Made by a program: the position numbers and the translations under genes. Below are positions 1-7,839 of a stretch of 64,000 nucleotides of DNA, one piece after another. The first letter of the stretch is position 1. The number at the start of each line of letters is the position of its first letter. Source of the stretch: Streptacidiphilus albus JL83 (GTDB lineage: Bacteria > Actinomycetota > Actinomycetes > Streptomycetales > Streptomycetaceae); contig NZ_JQML01000001.1 in assembly GCF_000744705.1 (NCBI RefSeq), positions 9,682,017-9,746,016 on the forward strand. Reading direction: 5' to 3'. The notes beneath the pieces were generated by a model. It was not told the DNA's origin, made no database searches, and was given only the letters and a program-made list of their open reading frames with translations.

Positions 1-222
1 TTGGCGCGGCCTTTGCGGATGCTCCATTCGGAACTCGGCGGGGAGCGGGTCCCCCGCCGCGGAGCCGCACGACCCCGCGAAGCCGCACAACCTCACCGAA
101 GCCATGTCCGTACCATGCCCCGAGTCGGCGAAGATCGGAAGCCCTGGCGGCGCACTGATCGCTTTTGATGGTACAGCGCCAACTAGGCCGCAAGGTCCGG
201 AACTTGGAACGCCCGTGCGGGG

Positions 223-2265
223 TCATCTCACCGCCGGGAACCGGTCGGGGAGCGCGAACAGCAGATCGTAGAGCGGCCGGCCGGTGCCGTGCCAGATCGA
301 CAGCGCGTACACGCTGATCGGGTAGTGGACCCAGCGCGGCGGCGCCCACACCGTGCCGTGCACGATGTCACCCTGGCCGCCGGCGTCGAGGCTCGACGGC
401 ACGTCGCCGGAGCTGACGAGCAGGTCCCAGCCCTGCCTCGGCACGGCGAACTCGGCCTCGACCAGCTTTCCGCGCATGCTCGCGCGCAGGATCGTCGACG
501 CCGCGAGGTCGAGCGTCAGCGCGCTGTCGACCAGCATCCGGTCGACCTGGTGCCCGGAGGCGGCCAGCCAGCCGCAGAGGTGGTCGACCGCCGCGTCGAG
601 CAGCTCCGCGGTGGCGTCCCGGGTGGTGATGGCGCGGCACAGCAGCGCCTGGAAGTGCACCTCCTCGGGCACGATCACCTGGTCGCCGATGACCGTCTTC
701 AGCAGCGCCATGTCCAGGTCGGCCGGCTCCCGGTAGGCCACGGCGACATTGCGGGCGACGGCGCGGAGGAACGGGTCGGCACAGTCGTTCAGCAGGAACG
801 ACCAGAGCTGCTGGCACAGTTCGACCATGCGGACGCCGGTCGTCGAGTGGATGACCCGCAGCGCGCAGCGCAGCAGGATCTTCTGGAACAGCGTCATGGC
901 CACCCGGAACTCCATGCCACGCACCCATTCCCCGGTGGTCATGGCCTCGTGCGCGACGACGACGTCCGCGATGAGCTCGGGATTGGTGATGTCGCCGGGC
1001 ATCCAGCGGGTGGTCAGCGCGTGCTTGTCCCGGAAGGCCTCGCGCGAGTACTCGGTGTTGTTGAGCAGCAGCAACGGGTAGATCACCGGCGAGCCGCCGG
1101 CGGACAGGACCTCCTCGACACCGTTGAGGTAGGAGTCGAAGGTCTCGCCGGGCAGACCCCAGATCAGGTCGGTGTAGGTGGGCACGTCCAGTTCGCGGAA
1201 CCGGGAGAGCAGCCGACGGTAGTGGTCGGTGCGGATGTTGGCGCGGTTGGCGATCTTCAGCACATCGGCGTCGAAGGACTGCGCGGACAGCGTGATCGCA
1301 CCGGTCAGTTCGGCGGCGTGCAGCATGCTCGCGATCTGGACGATGCGCTCGTTGCCGTTCTTCGCCCAGTTCGTGCTGACGATCAGCCGCTTGTCGTAGC
1401 GCTTGCTGAGCTCGACGATGTGCTCCGCGATCTGCTGGTCGCGGCCGAGGATGCCGAAGTTCGCGTCCGCGATGAACAGGGTGGCGTCGGTGGGCATCAG
1501 CCGGATCAGCCGGTCGAGCTCGGCGAAGATGCGGTCGAGGTCGAACTGGCGCACCTTGGAGTTGGTCGCGCCGCCCCAGTAGCAGAACGCACACCCGTAG
1601 GGGCAGCCCCGGTTGGTCTCGTAGACGATCATGGACGAGCCGGTGATCTCCTCGTCGGAGTAGACCGGGGCGAGGATCGGCGAGACGATCTGTTCGAGGT
1701 CGGTGATGCGGTCCGCGTCCGGATTGGTGACCACGGCGCCGTCGGACCAGTAGCTGATGCCGGAGATCGAGGAGAGGTCCCCTCCCTCCAGGAAGCAGTG
1801 CAGCAGGTCGCGGAAGCGCAGCTCGCCCTCGCCGTGGACCAGCACGTCCAGCCAGGGCGCCTCGGCGAACAGCGGCTCCTGCTGGTAGCTGACGTCGTTG
1901 CCGCCGACGACCACCCGGCAGTTCGGCCAGCGCTGCTTCACCTGGCGGGCCAGCTCCAGGGACTGGGCGCGGTTCCAGAAGAACACGGTGAGCGCCACGA
2001 CGAAGGGCTCGTCCCAGGAGTCGAGCAGTTCCTTGGTCGCCCGCTCCCCGCCGCTCTGCTCGCGCACGCTGATCCGGAAGTCGCAGGCCGCGTCGAGGGC
2101 GGGGTCGGCGAGCGAGGTCGCCTTGAGGTACCCGAGGGTGACGCTGTACCGGACGCCCTGCATCGCGGTGAACTCGACGAGCTGTACGGATCTCTTCCCG
2201 GCGGGGGCCGGCGTTGCCCGGCTGCCGGGGTCGGCGAAGTAGACCGTGTCCGTGGTGGAGGTCAT
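223..2265 (-). CDS. B12-binding radical SAM enzyme of the thiopeptide cluster
   Basis: Probable cobalamin-dependent (class B) radical SAM methyltransferase, 680 aa. Residues about 85-200 look like a B12-binding Rossmann domain (VVVGGNDV, then LVHGEGE), followed by the radical SAM cluster motif C221-PYG-C225-AF-C228 (CxxxCxxC) and an SAM-barrel region to about 400; the C-terminal third is helical and unassigned. Start chosen at the ATG before TSTTDTVYF because the longer open frame upstream has no conserved-looking sequence; no clear ribosome site is visible. It is divergent from the flavoprotein gene and lies at the cluster edge. Enzymes of this class C-methylate RiPP residues; in thiomuracin/GE2270-type pathways a radical SAM enzyme methylates a thiazole carbon. 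Methylation of a thiazole or other unactivated carbon here is inference. Confidence 0.8.
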   Translation of the reverse strand: MTSTTDTVYFADPGSRATPAPAGKRSVQLVEFTAMQGVRYSVTLGYLKATSLADPALDAACDFRISVREQSGGERATKELLDSWDEPFVVALTVFFWNRAQSLELARQVKQRWPNCRVVVGGNDVSYQQEPLFAEAPWLDVLVHGEGELRFRDLLHCFLEGGDLSSISGISYWSDGAVVTNPDADRITDLEQIVSPILAPVYSDEEITGSSMIVYETNRGCPYGCAFCYWGGATNSKVRQFDLDRIFAELDRLIRLMPTDATLFIADANFGILGRDQQIAEHIVELSKRYDKRLIVSTNWAKNGNERIVQIASMLHAAELTGAITLSAQSFDADVLKIANRANIRTDHYRRLLSRFRELDVPTYTDLIWGLPGETFDSYLNGVEEVLSAGGSPVIYPLLLLNNTEYSREAFRDKHALTTRWMPGDITNPELIADVVVAHEAMTTGEWVRGMEFRVAMTLFQKILLRCALRVIHSTTGVRMVELCQQLWSFLLNDCADPFLRAVARNVAVAYREPADLDMALLKTVIGDQVIVPEEVHFQALLCRAITTRDATAELLDAAVDHLCGWLAASGHQVDRMLVDSALTLDLAASTILRASMRGKLVEAEFAVPRQGWDLLVSSGDVPSSLDAGGQGDIVHGTVWAPPRWVHYPISVYALSIWHGTGRPLYDLLFALPDRFPAVR

Positions 2266-2390
2266 AGCTACACATCCGTATATGGTCGGCGGAAATGACA
2301 CTCCCGCGCACTCACTGAGACCGCGCTCAAAGTCTGTTGTGTGCGAGTCACGGTTGCAGTGCCGAGTTGCGGTGTCAATAACGCACTCTC

Positions 2391-2428
2391 CGCACCGTAG
2401 GTATCCCGGAGGATACCGGGCCGGTGCG
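2391..2428. promoter_or_regulatory. Nested palindrome in the divergent promoter region
   Basis: The 331-base gap between the radical SAM gene and the flavoprotein gene (2266-2596) has no gene and must carry divergent promoters. It contains a dyad: arms CGCACC (2391-2396) and GGTGCG (2423-2428) outside an inner perfect palindrome GGTATCC (2400-2406) and GGATACC (2411-2417). Its place, about 130-170 bases from either start, suits an operator. No regulator is encoded in the core cluster, so the binder is unknown. A transcription terminator is less likely between two divergent starts. Confidence 0.4.
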
Positions 2429-2596
2429 AAATGATTACCGAGGCGGGATGCGGTGCGAGCGTATATTGACGGCCTCGATGGCCCGCTGTAGCGTCGACCG
2501 CGAAACACCCCGGTGGCGCCGGCAGGCCCCGGACCGTATGGGTGAATACCCCAGGCGTCGATCTGGTGGATATCCGGTTGGTAGGGAGTGGTATCG

Positions 2597-3661
2597 GTGC
2601 GCTTCGGGCTTTCCTTTCTTCCTGACTGCACGCCGGAGACGAAATCTCCGCAGACCTATTTCAGCGACGCGCTGGAGTTGTCGATCCAGGCTGAGATGGG
2701 CGGTCTGGATTCGGTCAAGATGACCGAGCACTACCTCCATCACTACGGCGGCTACTGCCCGAGCCCGCTGGGATTCCTGTCCGCCGTGGCTGCTCGGACG
2801 AGCACGGTCAGATTGATGACCGGATGCGTTCTGCCGGTGTTCCACCACCCGATCCAATTGGCCGCGGAAGCCGCGCAGGTGGATGCGATCAGCGGCGGCC
2901 GGCTCGATGTGGGGTTCGCCCGGGCGTATCTGCCCGACGAGTTCGACGCATTGGGCCTGGACATGGACGAGAGCGTCGACCGGTTCCGCGAGACCATTCG
3001 CGCGGTCCAGCGGATCTGGACCGAGGAGAAGGTCAGCGAGGAGACCCCGTTCTTCTCCTACCGCGATGTGACCGGACTGCCGCGGCCCACCCAGCTGCCG
3101 CACCCGCCGATGTGGGGCGCGGCGGTGCGCACGCCGGAGAGCTTCTCCTGGCTGGGCGCCGAGGGACTGGGGCTGCTGATCACCCCGTTGATCTCGCCGC
3201 ACGAATTCCGCGACCACCTGACCCTCTACCGCGACGCCTTCCGGGCCGCGCACGGCGGTTCGGCGCTGCGCCCCCGGGTCGCGGCCAGCCTGCCGCTGGT
3301 GGTCGCGGACACCGACGAGCACGCGGAGGAGATCGCCGAGACCTATCTGCGCCGCTATCTGGACGTCTGGGCCGAGGCCGTGAGCCCCTGGGACAAGCGG
3401 GAATCCTCCGCCTACCGAGGCTATTCCGGGTTCGGCTGGATGCTGCGCGGCATGCAGACCACCAAGCTCTACACCGATGGTGGCGCGATCGTCGGATCAC
3501 CGGCCACGGTCATCGACCGTATTCGCGCGTTCAACCACCACATCGGCGGCGTCGACCAGATCCTGTGGCAGATCGATTTCGGCGCGATGCCGCTCCCCGA
3601 AGCTCGGCAGACCTTGCAGCTCTTCTGTGACGAGGTTCTGCCCGAGGTGAAAACCCTGTGA
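2597..3661 (+). CDS. Luciferase-like (LLM class) flavin-dependent oxidoreductase
   Basis: About 354 aa, a full-length bacterial-luciferase-type TIM barrel. Family features: N-terminal MRFGLSFLPD strand, TEHY, the block AISGGRLDVGFARAYLPDEF near residue 100, and a C-terminal GSPATVIDRI motif. Cofactor may be FMN or F420; the sequence does not decide. Start chosen at GTG 2597 because GGGAG (2583-2587) sits 9 bases upstream; GTG 2588 in the same frame is the alternative. It ends 63 bases before the first precursor gene and is probably co-transcribed with it. In a thiopeptide cluster it would be a tailoring oxidoreductase acting on the peptide, for instance hydroxylation or a dehydrogenation; that role is inferred from position alone. 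Confidence 0.8.
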   Translation: MRFGLSFLPDCTPETKSPQTYFSDALELSIQAEMGGLDSVKMTEHYLHHYGGYCPSPLGFLSAVAARTSTVRLMTGCVLPVFHHPIQLAAEAAQVDAISGGRLDVGFARAYLPDEFDALGLDMDESVDRFRETIRAVQRIWTEEKVSEETPFFSYRDVTGLPRPTQLPHPPMWGAAVRTPESFSWLGAEGLGLLITPLISPHEFRDHLTLYRDAFRAAHGGSALRPRVAASLPLVVADTDEHAEEIAETYLRRYLDVWAEAVSPWDKRESSAYRGYSGFGWMLRGMQTTKLYTDGGAIVGSPATVIDRIRAFNHHIGGVDQILWQIDFGAMPLPEARQTLQLFCDEVLPEVKTL

Positions 3662-3724
3662 CCGGGGCCCCAGGCCCCGTCGCAGCCCACTGACCGAGAC
3701 GACCGAGGGGAGGAGGTGAATGAC

Positions 3725-3892
3725 ATGGAGGGATTCGACGACCTGGTGCTGGACGACAGCTCTTTCGAGCTGGTGGACCTCGGCGCGGTTGTGCCCGAGT
3801 CGGTGACGGCTGGTTACGGCCTCACGGAGCTGTCCGCTTCCGGCGGCGCCAGCAGCTGTTGCTGCTGCTGCCCGTGCTGCTCCTGCACCTGA
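3725..3892 (+). CDS. Thiopeptide precursor peptide, copy 1
   Basis: 55 aa. Acidic leader (residues 1-42) with FELVDLG and ESVTAGYGLTEL, resembling from memory the thiomuracin TbtA leader (FELAD...ESLTAGHGMTEV). Core SSCCCCCPCCSCT (residues 43-55): five consecutive Cys, Pro50, two Cys, Ser53, Cys54, Thr55. Taking Ser43 as position 1, Cys9-Cys10-Ser11-Cys12 match GE2270/thiomuracin cores, and Ser1-Ser11 would give a 29-membered ring; Ser44 as position 1 would give 26. The leader alignment would also allow cleavage before Ser39. Up to eight Cys can become azoles. AGGAGG (3711-3716) lies 8 bases before ATG 3725, which decides the start over the in-frame GTG 3716. Confidence 0.92.
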   Translation: MEGFDDLVLDDSSFELVDLGAVVPESVTAGYGLTELSASGGASSCCCCCPCCSCT

Positions 3893-3946
3893 TCGGTGCC
3901 GGTTCGGCCCACTGACCGAGACGACGGAGGGGAGGAGGTGAATGAC

Positions 3947-4114
3947 ATGGAGGGATTCGACGACCTGGTGCTGGACGACAGCTCTTTCGAGCTGGTGGAC
4001 CTCGGCGCGGTTGTGCCCGAGTCGGTGACGGCTGGTTACGGCCTCACGGAGCTGTCCGCTTCCGGCGGCCAGAGCAGCTGCTGCTGCTGCTGCCCGTGCT
4101 GCTCCTGCACCTGA
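3947..4114 (+). CDS. Thiopeptide precursor peptide, copy 2
   Basis: 55 aa, identical to copy 1 except Gln42 in place of Ala42, the residue directly before the SSCCCCCPCCSCT core. Same ribosome site (AGGAGG, 3933-3938) and spacing. Because the core is unchanged, the second copy adds gene dosage rather than a new product, unless the -1 residue changes leader removal or leaves a different N-terminus. It is 121 bases upstream of the first maturation enzyme gene. A frame starting farther upstream (3896) exists but has no ribosome site and only reads through the duplicated leader region. Confidence 0.92.
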   Translation: MEGFDDLVLDDSSFELVDLGAVVPESVTAGYGLTELSASGGQSSCCCCCPCCSCT

Positions 4115-4170
4115 TTCCGGTGCTGAATTCTCCGGCACATGTGCTCTAGCCGGTGCGTGCTCGTGTAAGG

Positions 4171-4191
4171 GGACCGGGTGGCTCTCGGTCC
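4171..4191 (+). terminator. Possible attenuating hairpin after the precursors
   Basis: GGACCG (4171-4176) and CGGTCC (4186-4191) form a 6-bp perfect stem with a 9-base loop in the 121-base gap between precursor copy 2 and the first enzyme gene. Such a partial terminator commonly lets the precursor be made in excess over the enzymes. There is no U-tract and the stem is short, so this is only a candidate. Confidence 0.3.
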
Positions 4192-4235
4192 TCCTGCTGA
4201 CCAGTCATCAATGCGCTCCTGAAGAAGCGGTGGTC

Positions 4236-6203
4236 ATGGAAGTGAACGTCGATCGGGTACGGCCGAGGCTGCGTGGGGACGTCTACGTCATGCGCGTGCC
4301 GGAGGGTGCTTACATCCGCAGCAACCTGGGCGGGTCGATACTCAAGGGCGCGTCGACGTACGAGTGGATCCAGCGGATCGCGCCGATGCTGGACGGCAGC
4401 AGGACCCTCGGCGAGCTGTGCGCCGCCGTGCCGGAGCCCAGCCGCGCCTCGCTGGCCAAGCTGGTGCTGCTGCTGCAGGGCAAGGGGTACGTCAAGAACG
4501 TGCTGGACGACCGCCCGCACACGCTCTCCGCCGAGCTGGCCAAGGCCTACGCGGCCAACATCGCCTTCATCGAGTACTTCACCGACTCGCCGGAACTGCG
4601 CTTCGAGAGCTACCGCGACAGCCGCATCGTGCTGGCCGGCTCCGGCCCGCTGCTCCAGGCGCTGACCAACTCCCAGCTGCGGGCCGGCGTCCGCGCCGTG
4701 CCGCTGGCGGCGTTCGCCGAGTCGCGGTTCGACCGCGACCGCGTCGCCGAGCACCTGGCCGCGGCCCGTGAGTCGGACCCGGAGCAGCAGATCGACTACC
4801 TGGAGGCCGACGCCCGGCAGCTCGACCGGGTGGCCGTCGACGCCGCCATGGTGCTGCATGTGGCGGATCGTCCGATGATCGGGCGCGCCCGGCTGCTGCC
4901 CGGGGTCGCGCTCGGCGCGGGCGCCGCGTTCGCGCAGGCGGTCGTGGCCGGTGACGAGGCGTGGATCGGCCCGGTGATCGCCAGGGACGGCGACGCCACG
5001 ACGTGGGAGTCGGCCTGGCGACGCCTGGGCGCCCTGGCACCGGACCTGGTCGGCGCGGATCTGCGCGACCATCCGGAGGCGGCGCCCAGCGAGTTCCTGC
5101 GCGGCCCCACCGTCTCGCTGGTCGCCAACCAGCTGTGCTTCGCGGCGTTCCGGCACCTCACCGGCATCGACGGGAGCGCGGGGACGGACCAACTGGTCCG
5201 GTTCGACCTGGAGACGCTGGAGACCGCCACCCACGCGTTCCGGCCGCACCCGCTGGCGCTTCCGGTCGTCCCCGACGACCCGGCACGACTGGCCGCGCTG
5301 GCGACCGCGATGCCGGTCGACGACGAGGAACTGGCCCGACGCGCGGTGGACTGCGTCGACCCGCGCACCGGTCTGTTCGCCGAGATCACCGAGCGCGACT
5401 ACGAGCAGCTGCCGCTCTTCGTCAGCGAGGTCGTGGTCTCCGACCCGGTCGCGCTGGCCGGCGGTCCGTTCCCGGTCCACGGCTGGGGCGAGACCGTGGT
5501 CGAGTCGCGGCAGCGGGCGGTCCGGCACGCGCTGGAGCGCTACGCGGCGGTCATGGTCGACTCCCGCAAGGGCGACCGGCTGCACGGCCTGGACGTGCTG
5601 AGCGGTGAGCCGGTCGCGGTCGACGCCGCGGCGGTCTTCCCGGCGCGGACCGCGGGTTCCGGGAGCGACTGGACCGGGGCCGTGCGCGCCGCGGTGGTCG
5701 CGGCGGCCAACGACCACGTGGCCGCGGCAGTGTCCACCGCGACCGAGCCGTTCGGCCGACTGGACCTGGACCGGGTCGAGCTGACCGGGCGCGGTGCGCG
5801 CTACCTGAAGCTGCTGGAGATCGTTGACCAGTCCTTCGAGGTCCACGACCTGTCCGGGCTGCTCGGGCTGCCCACCTTCGCGTTCTCCACCCCGGAGGGC
5901 ACCGTCGCCTACGCCAGCGACCTGGAGGTCGGCGCCGCGCTGGAGCAGGGGCTGGAGCGGACGTTGCTCGGCTACCAGTCCCGGGCCGCCGAGCAGCCCG
6001 GCTACGCCCTCGCGCCCGTGCCCGACCTGCCCGCGAACCTGCGCGGGGAGTCCGGGGCCCGGCCGGGTCCGGTGACCCTGGAAGAGGTCGTGGCCCGGCT
6101 GACGCGCGACGGCGGACGGGTGGTCGCGGTGCCGCTGGACCACGATCCCGCCCTCGCGCGGCTGTGTCCCTTCGTGGTGCGAGCCGTGGTCGTCCATGGC
6201 TGA
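4236..6203 (+). CDS. Ocin-ThiF-like leader-binding protein (cyclodehydratase partner)
   Basis: 655 aa, the only such gene in the cluster. Residues about 1-95 look like a PqqD/RRE-type winged helix (SNLGGSILKGASTYEWIQ, then a helical LGELC and LLLQGKGYVK segment); about 125-300 resembles a degenerate ThiF/E1 Rossmann domain (RIVLAGSGPLLQAL); the C-terminal part carries a YcaO-like segment (WGETVVESRQRAVRHALERYA) without the full ATP site. This is the layout of TbtF-type proteins that bind the precursor leader and present it to the YcaO cyclodehydratase. Start taken at ATG 4236; GTG 4230 is in frame. Its stop overlaps the next gene by 8 bases, so translation is coupled. It may serve both YcaO proteins of the cluster, since no second copy exists. 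Confidence 0.85.
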   Translation: MEVNVDRVRPRLRGDVYVMRVPEGAYIRSNLGGSILKGASTYEWIQRIAPMLDGSRTLGELCAAVPEPSRASLAKLVLLLQGKGYVKNVLDDRPHTLSAELAKAYAANIAFIEYFTDSPELRFESYRDSRIVLAGSGPLLQALTNSQLRAGVRAVPLAAFAESRFDRDRVAEHLAAARESDPEQQIDYLEADARQLDRVAVDAAMVLHVADRPMIGRARLLPGVALGAGAAFAQAVVAGDEAWIGPVIARDGDATTWESAWRRLGALAPDLVGADLRDHPEAAPSEFLRGPTVSLVANQLCFAAFRHLTGIDGSAGTDQLVRFDLETLETATHAFRPHPLALPVVPDDPARLAALATAMPVDDEELARRAVDCVDPRTGLFAEITERDYEQLPLFVSEVVVSDPVALAGGPFPVHGWGETVVESRQRAVRHALERYAAVMVDSRKGDRLHGLDVLSGEPVAVDAAAVFPARTAGSGSDWTGAVRAAVVAAANDHVAAAVSTATEPFGRLDLDRVELTGRGARYLKLLEIVDQSFEVHDLSGLLGLPTFAFSTPEGTVAYASDLEVGAALEQGLERTLLGYQSRAAEQPGYALAPVPDLPANLRGESGARPGPVTLEEVVARLTRDGGRVVAVPLDHDPALARLCPFVVRAVVVHG

Positions 6204-7839
6204 ACAGCCTTACGTGTCCTTCGAACCGCATCAGGTGGTCGTCGGGCCGTGGGCACCGGGCTGTCCGGAGTGCCTGCGGACGCGACGCGCGGCCTCGGCA
6301 TCCGCAGAGCGCACCGCCGAGCTGGCCGCCGAGGCGCCGAACCGGGAGCTGCCGACCTTCCTGGCGGACACCGTCGCCGGGTTGGGCTCGGCCGGCCCCG
6401 AGGCGCAGCGGTTCTGGATCGTCGACACGGCCACGCTCGCGCTGTCCCGGCACGGCTTCCTCAACGATCCGCGATGTCCCAGGTGTTCGGCCCTGCCGGC
6501 CGACACCGAGCAGGGAGCGAAGGTCGTCCGCGAGGTACGGCCCAAGCTGTCGCCGGAGTCGAGCCGGGTGCGGCTGCTGGACGGGGGCGCGTTGGCGGAG
6601 ACCTACGTCGACCGGCAGAGCGGCCTGATCCCTTCGGTCACCTCCTACGCGCACCACTCGTTTCCGTTCACCGAGGCCGTCATGGCCGTGCCCGGCGTCT
6701 CCATGGAGGCGGCCGGATACGGCCGGACCCGGGACTTCGCCTCCGCGTGGTCGATCTCGGTGGCGGAGTCGCTGGAGCGGCTCTCCGCGTACGCGCCGGG
6801 CAAGCGGACCGGCGTCAGGGCGAGCTACGCCGAGGTGGCGGGCGCCGCGATCGATCCCCGGTCGCTGGGCCTGTACCCCGGCGACCGGTTCCGGACCCCG
6901 GGTTTCCGGTACCGGGAGTTCACCGAGGACGCGGTGGCCAACTGGGTGTGGGGCTACTCCTTCGGCCGCGACCGGCCGGTGCTGGTCCCGGAGAGCTTCG
7001 CCTACTACCGGCTCCCCGGCGGTGAGCCCGGGTTCGCGTGCGAGATCTCCAGCGGCTGCGCGCTCGGGGGCTGCTACGAGGAGGCGGTGCTGCACGGCAT
7101 CCTCGAAGTCGCCGAGCGCGACGCCTTCCTGATGGCCTGGTACGGGCGGACTCCGCTGCCCGAGCTCGACCTGGCCACCGTGCCCGACCGCCGGATCCCG
7201 CTGGTGGCCGAACGCATCGAGCGGCAGGGCTACCGGGTGCACGTGTTCGACACCACGCAGGAGCACGGGATTCCGTCGTTCTGGACGTTCGCCGAGGACG
7301 TCACCGGAACCGAACGGCCCAGGGCCGTCTCGACCGGCGGCAGCGGGCTGCGCCCGGCCGAGGCGGTACTGGCCGCTCTGCACGAACTGAGCCAGACCGT
7401 CGAGTACGTCACCATCCTCGCGCTCGATCCCAACTGGCTCGACCGCGCCCGGCACCTGGCCGACCATCCGGACGAGGTCGTCTCGATGGCCGACCACCTG
7501 CTCTGCGCGGCCAATCCGGCCACCTTCGACCGGTATTCCTTCTTGACCGACGACCCGGTGACGTCGACCTGGCAGCAGAGACTCGAACGCTGGCGCTGGC
7601 CGAGCAACGCCGAGATCGGCGCGGATCTCGACGAGTCCGTCCGGCGCTTCGCCGCGGCCGGCCTGGACGTCGTCGCCGTCGACACCACCTCCACGGAACA
7701 GACAGCGGGAGGCTTCAGATGCGTCAAGGTGATAGCACCGGGCTCGGTGCCGATGACCTTCGGACACGCGGCCCGGCGGGTGACCGGACTGCCCAGGCTG
7801 TCCGAGGTGCGCAATCCGCACCCGCATCCCTTCCCGTGA
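6196..7839 (+). CDS. YcaO cyclodehydratase 1 (azoline formation)
   Basis: 547 aa. ATP-dependent cyclodehydratase turning Cys (or Ser/Thr) of the precursor into thiazolines/oxazolines. Two CxxC pairs (CPEC near residue 23, CPRC near 94) form a zinc-binding site as in the C-terminal part of E1-like partners, followed by the YcaO domain with the nucleotide-binding block SSGCALGGCYEEAVLHGILE (about 283-302) then VAERDAF, and the conserved proline-rich terminus PHPHPFP. It overlaps the ocin-ThiF gene by 8 bases and the following dehydrogenase by 4 bases if that starts at GTG 7836. It most resembles TbtG-like enzymes in arrangement. A second YcaO lies at 14506. Confidence 0.92.
   Translation: MAEQPYVSFEPHQVVVGPWAPGCPECLRTRRAASASAERTAELAAEAPNRELPTFLADTVAGLGSAGPEAQRFWIVDTATLALSRHGFLNDPRCPRCSALPADTEQGAKVVREVRPKLSPESSRVRLLDGGALAETYVDRQSGLIPSVTSYAHHSFPFTEAVMAVPGVSMEAAGYGRTRDFASAWSISVAESLERLSAYAPGKRTGVRASYAEVAGAAIDPRSLGLYPGDRFRTPGFRYREFTEDAVANWVWGYSFGRDRPVLVPESFAYYRLPGGEPGFACEISSGCALGGCYEEAVLHGILEVAERDAFLMAWYGRTPLPELDLATVPDRRIPLVAERIERQGYRVHVFDTTQEHGIPSFWTFAEDVTGTERPRAVSTGGSGLRPAEAVLAALHELSQTVEYVTILALDPNWLDRARHLADHPDEVVSMADHLLCAANPATFDRYSFLTDDPVTSTWQQRLERWRWPSNAEIGADLDESVRRFAAAGLDVVAVDTTSTEQTAGGFRCVKVIAPGSVPMTFGHAARRVTGLPRLSEVRNPHPHPFP

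Larger units (their letters stand above)
3685..4114 (+). repeat. Tandem duplication of the precursor gene (two 208-base units)
   Basis: Unit 1 is 3685-3892 and unit 2 is 3907-4114, offset exactly 222 bases. Each unit includes about 40 bases upstream with the ribosome site GGGGAGGAGG and the whole precursor gene. I count five base differences: one in the upstream region (3704 C versus 3926 G), a three-base codon change (GCC to CAG) just before the core, and one silent Cys codon change (TGT to TGC). The very low divergence indicates a recent duplication or ongoing gene conversion. Confidence 0.95.

Noticed and set aside
289..2298. Long open frame antisense to the radical SAM gene, and similar ones at 4146-6197, 9308-12097, 18653-20719 and 38505-41105
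   Set aside because: They are shadows of strongly biased genes on the other strand, rich in Arg, Gly, Val, Gln and His with no recognisable domains.
3857..3880. TGC runs in the precursor cores as programmed slippage sites
   Set aside because: Slippage by whole triplets would keep frame and there is no sign of length difference between the two copies.
3685..4114. CRISPR-like repeat
   Set aside because: Only two long units that encode peptides; no short repeat-spacer array exists in the window.
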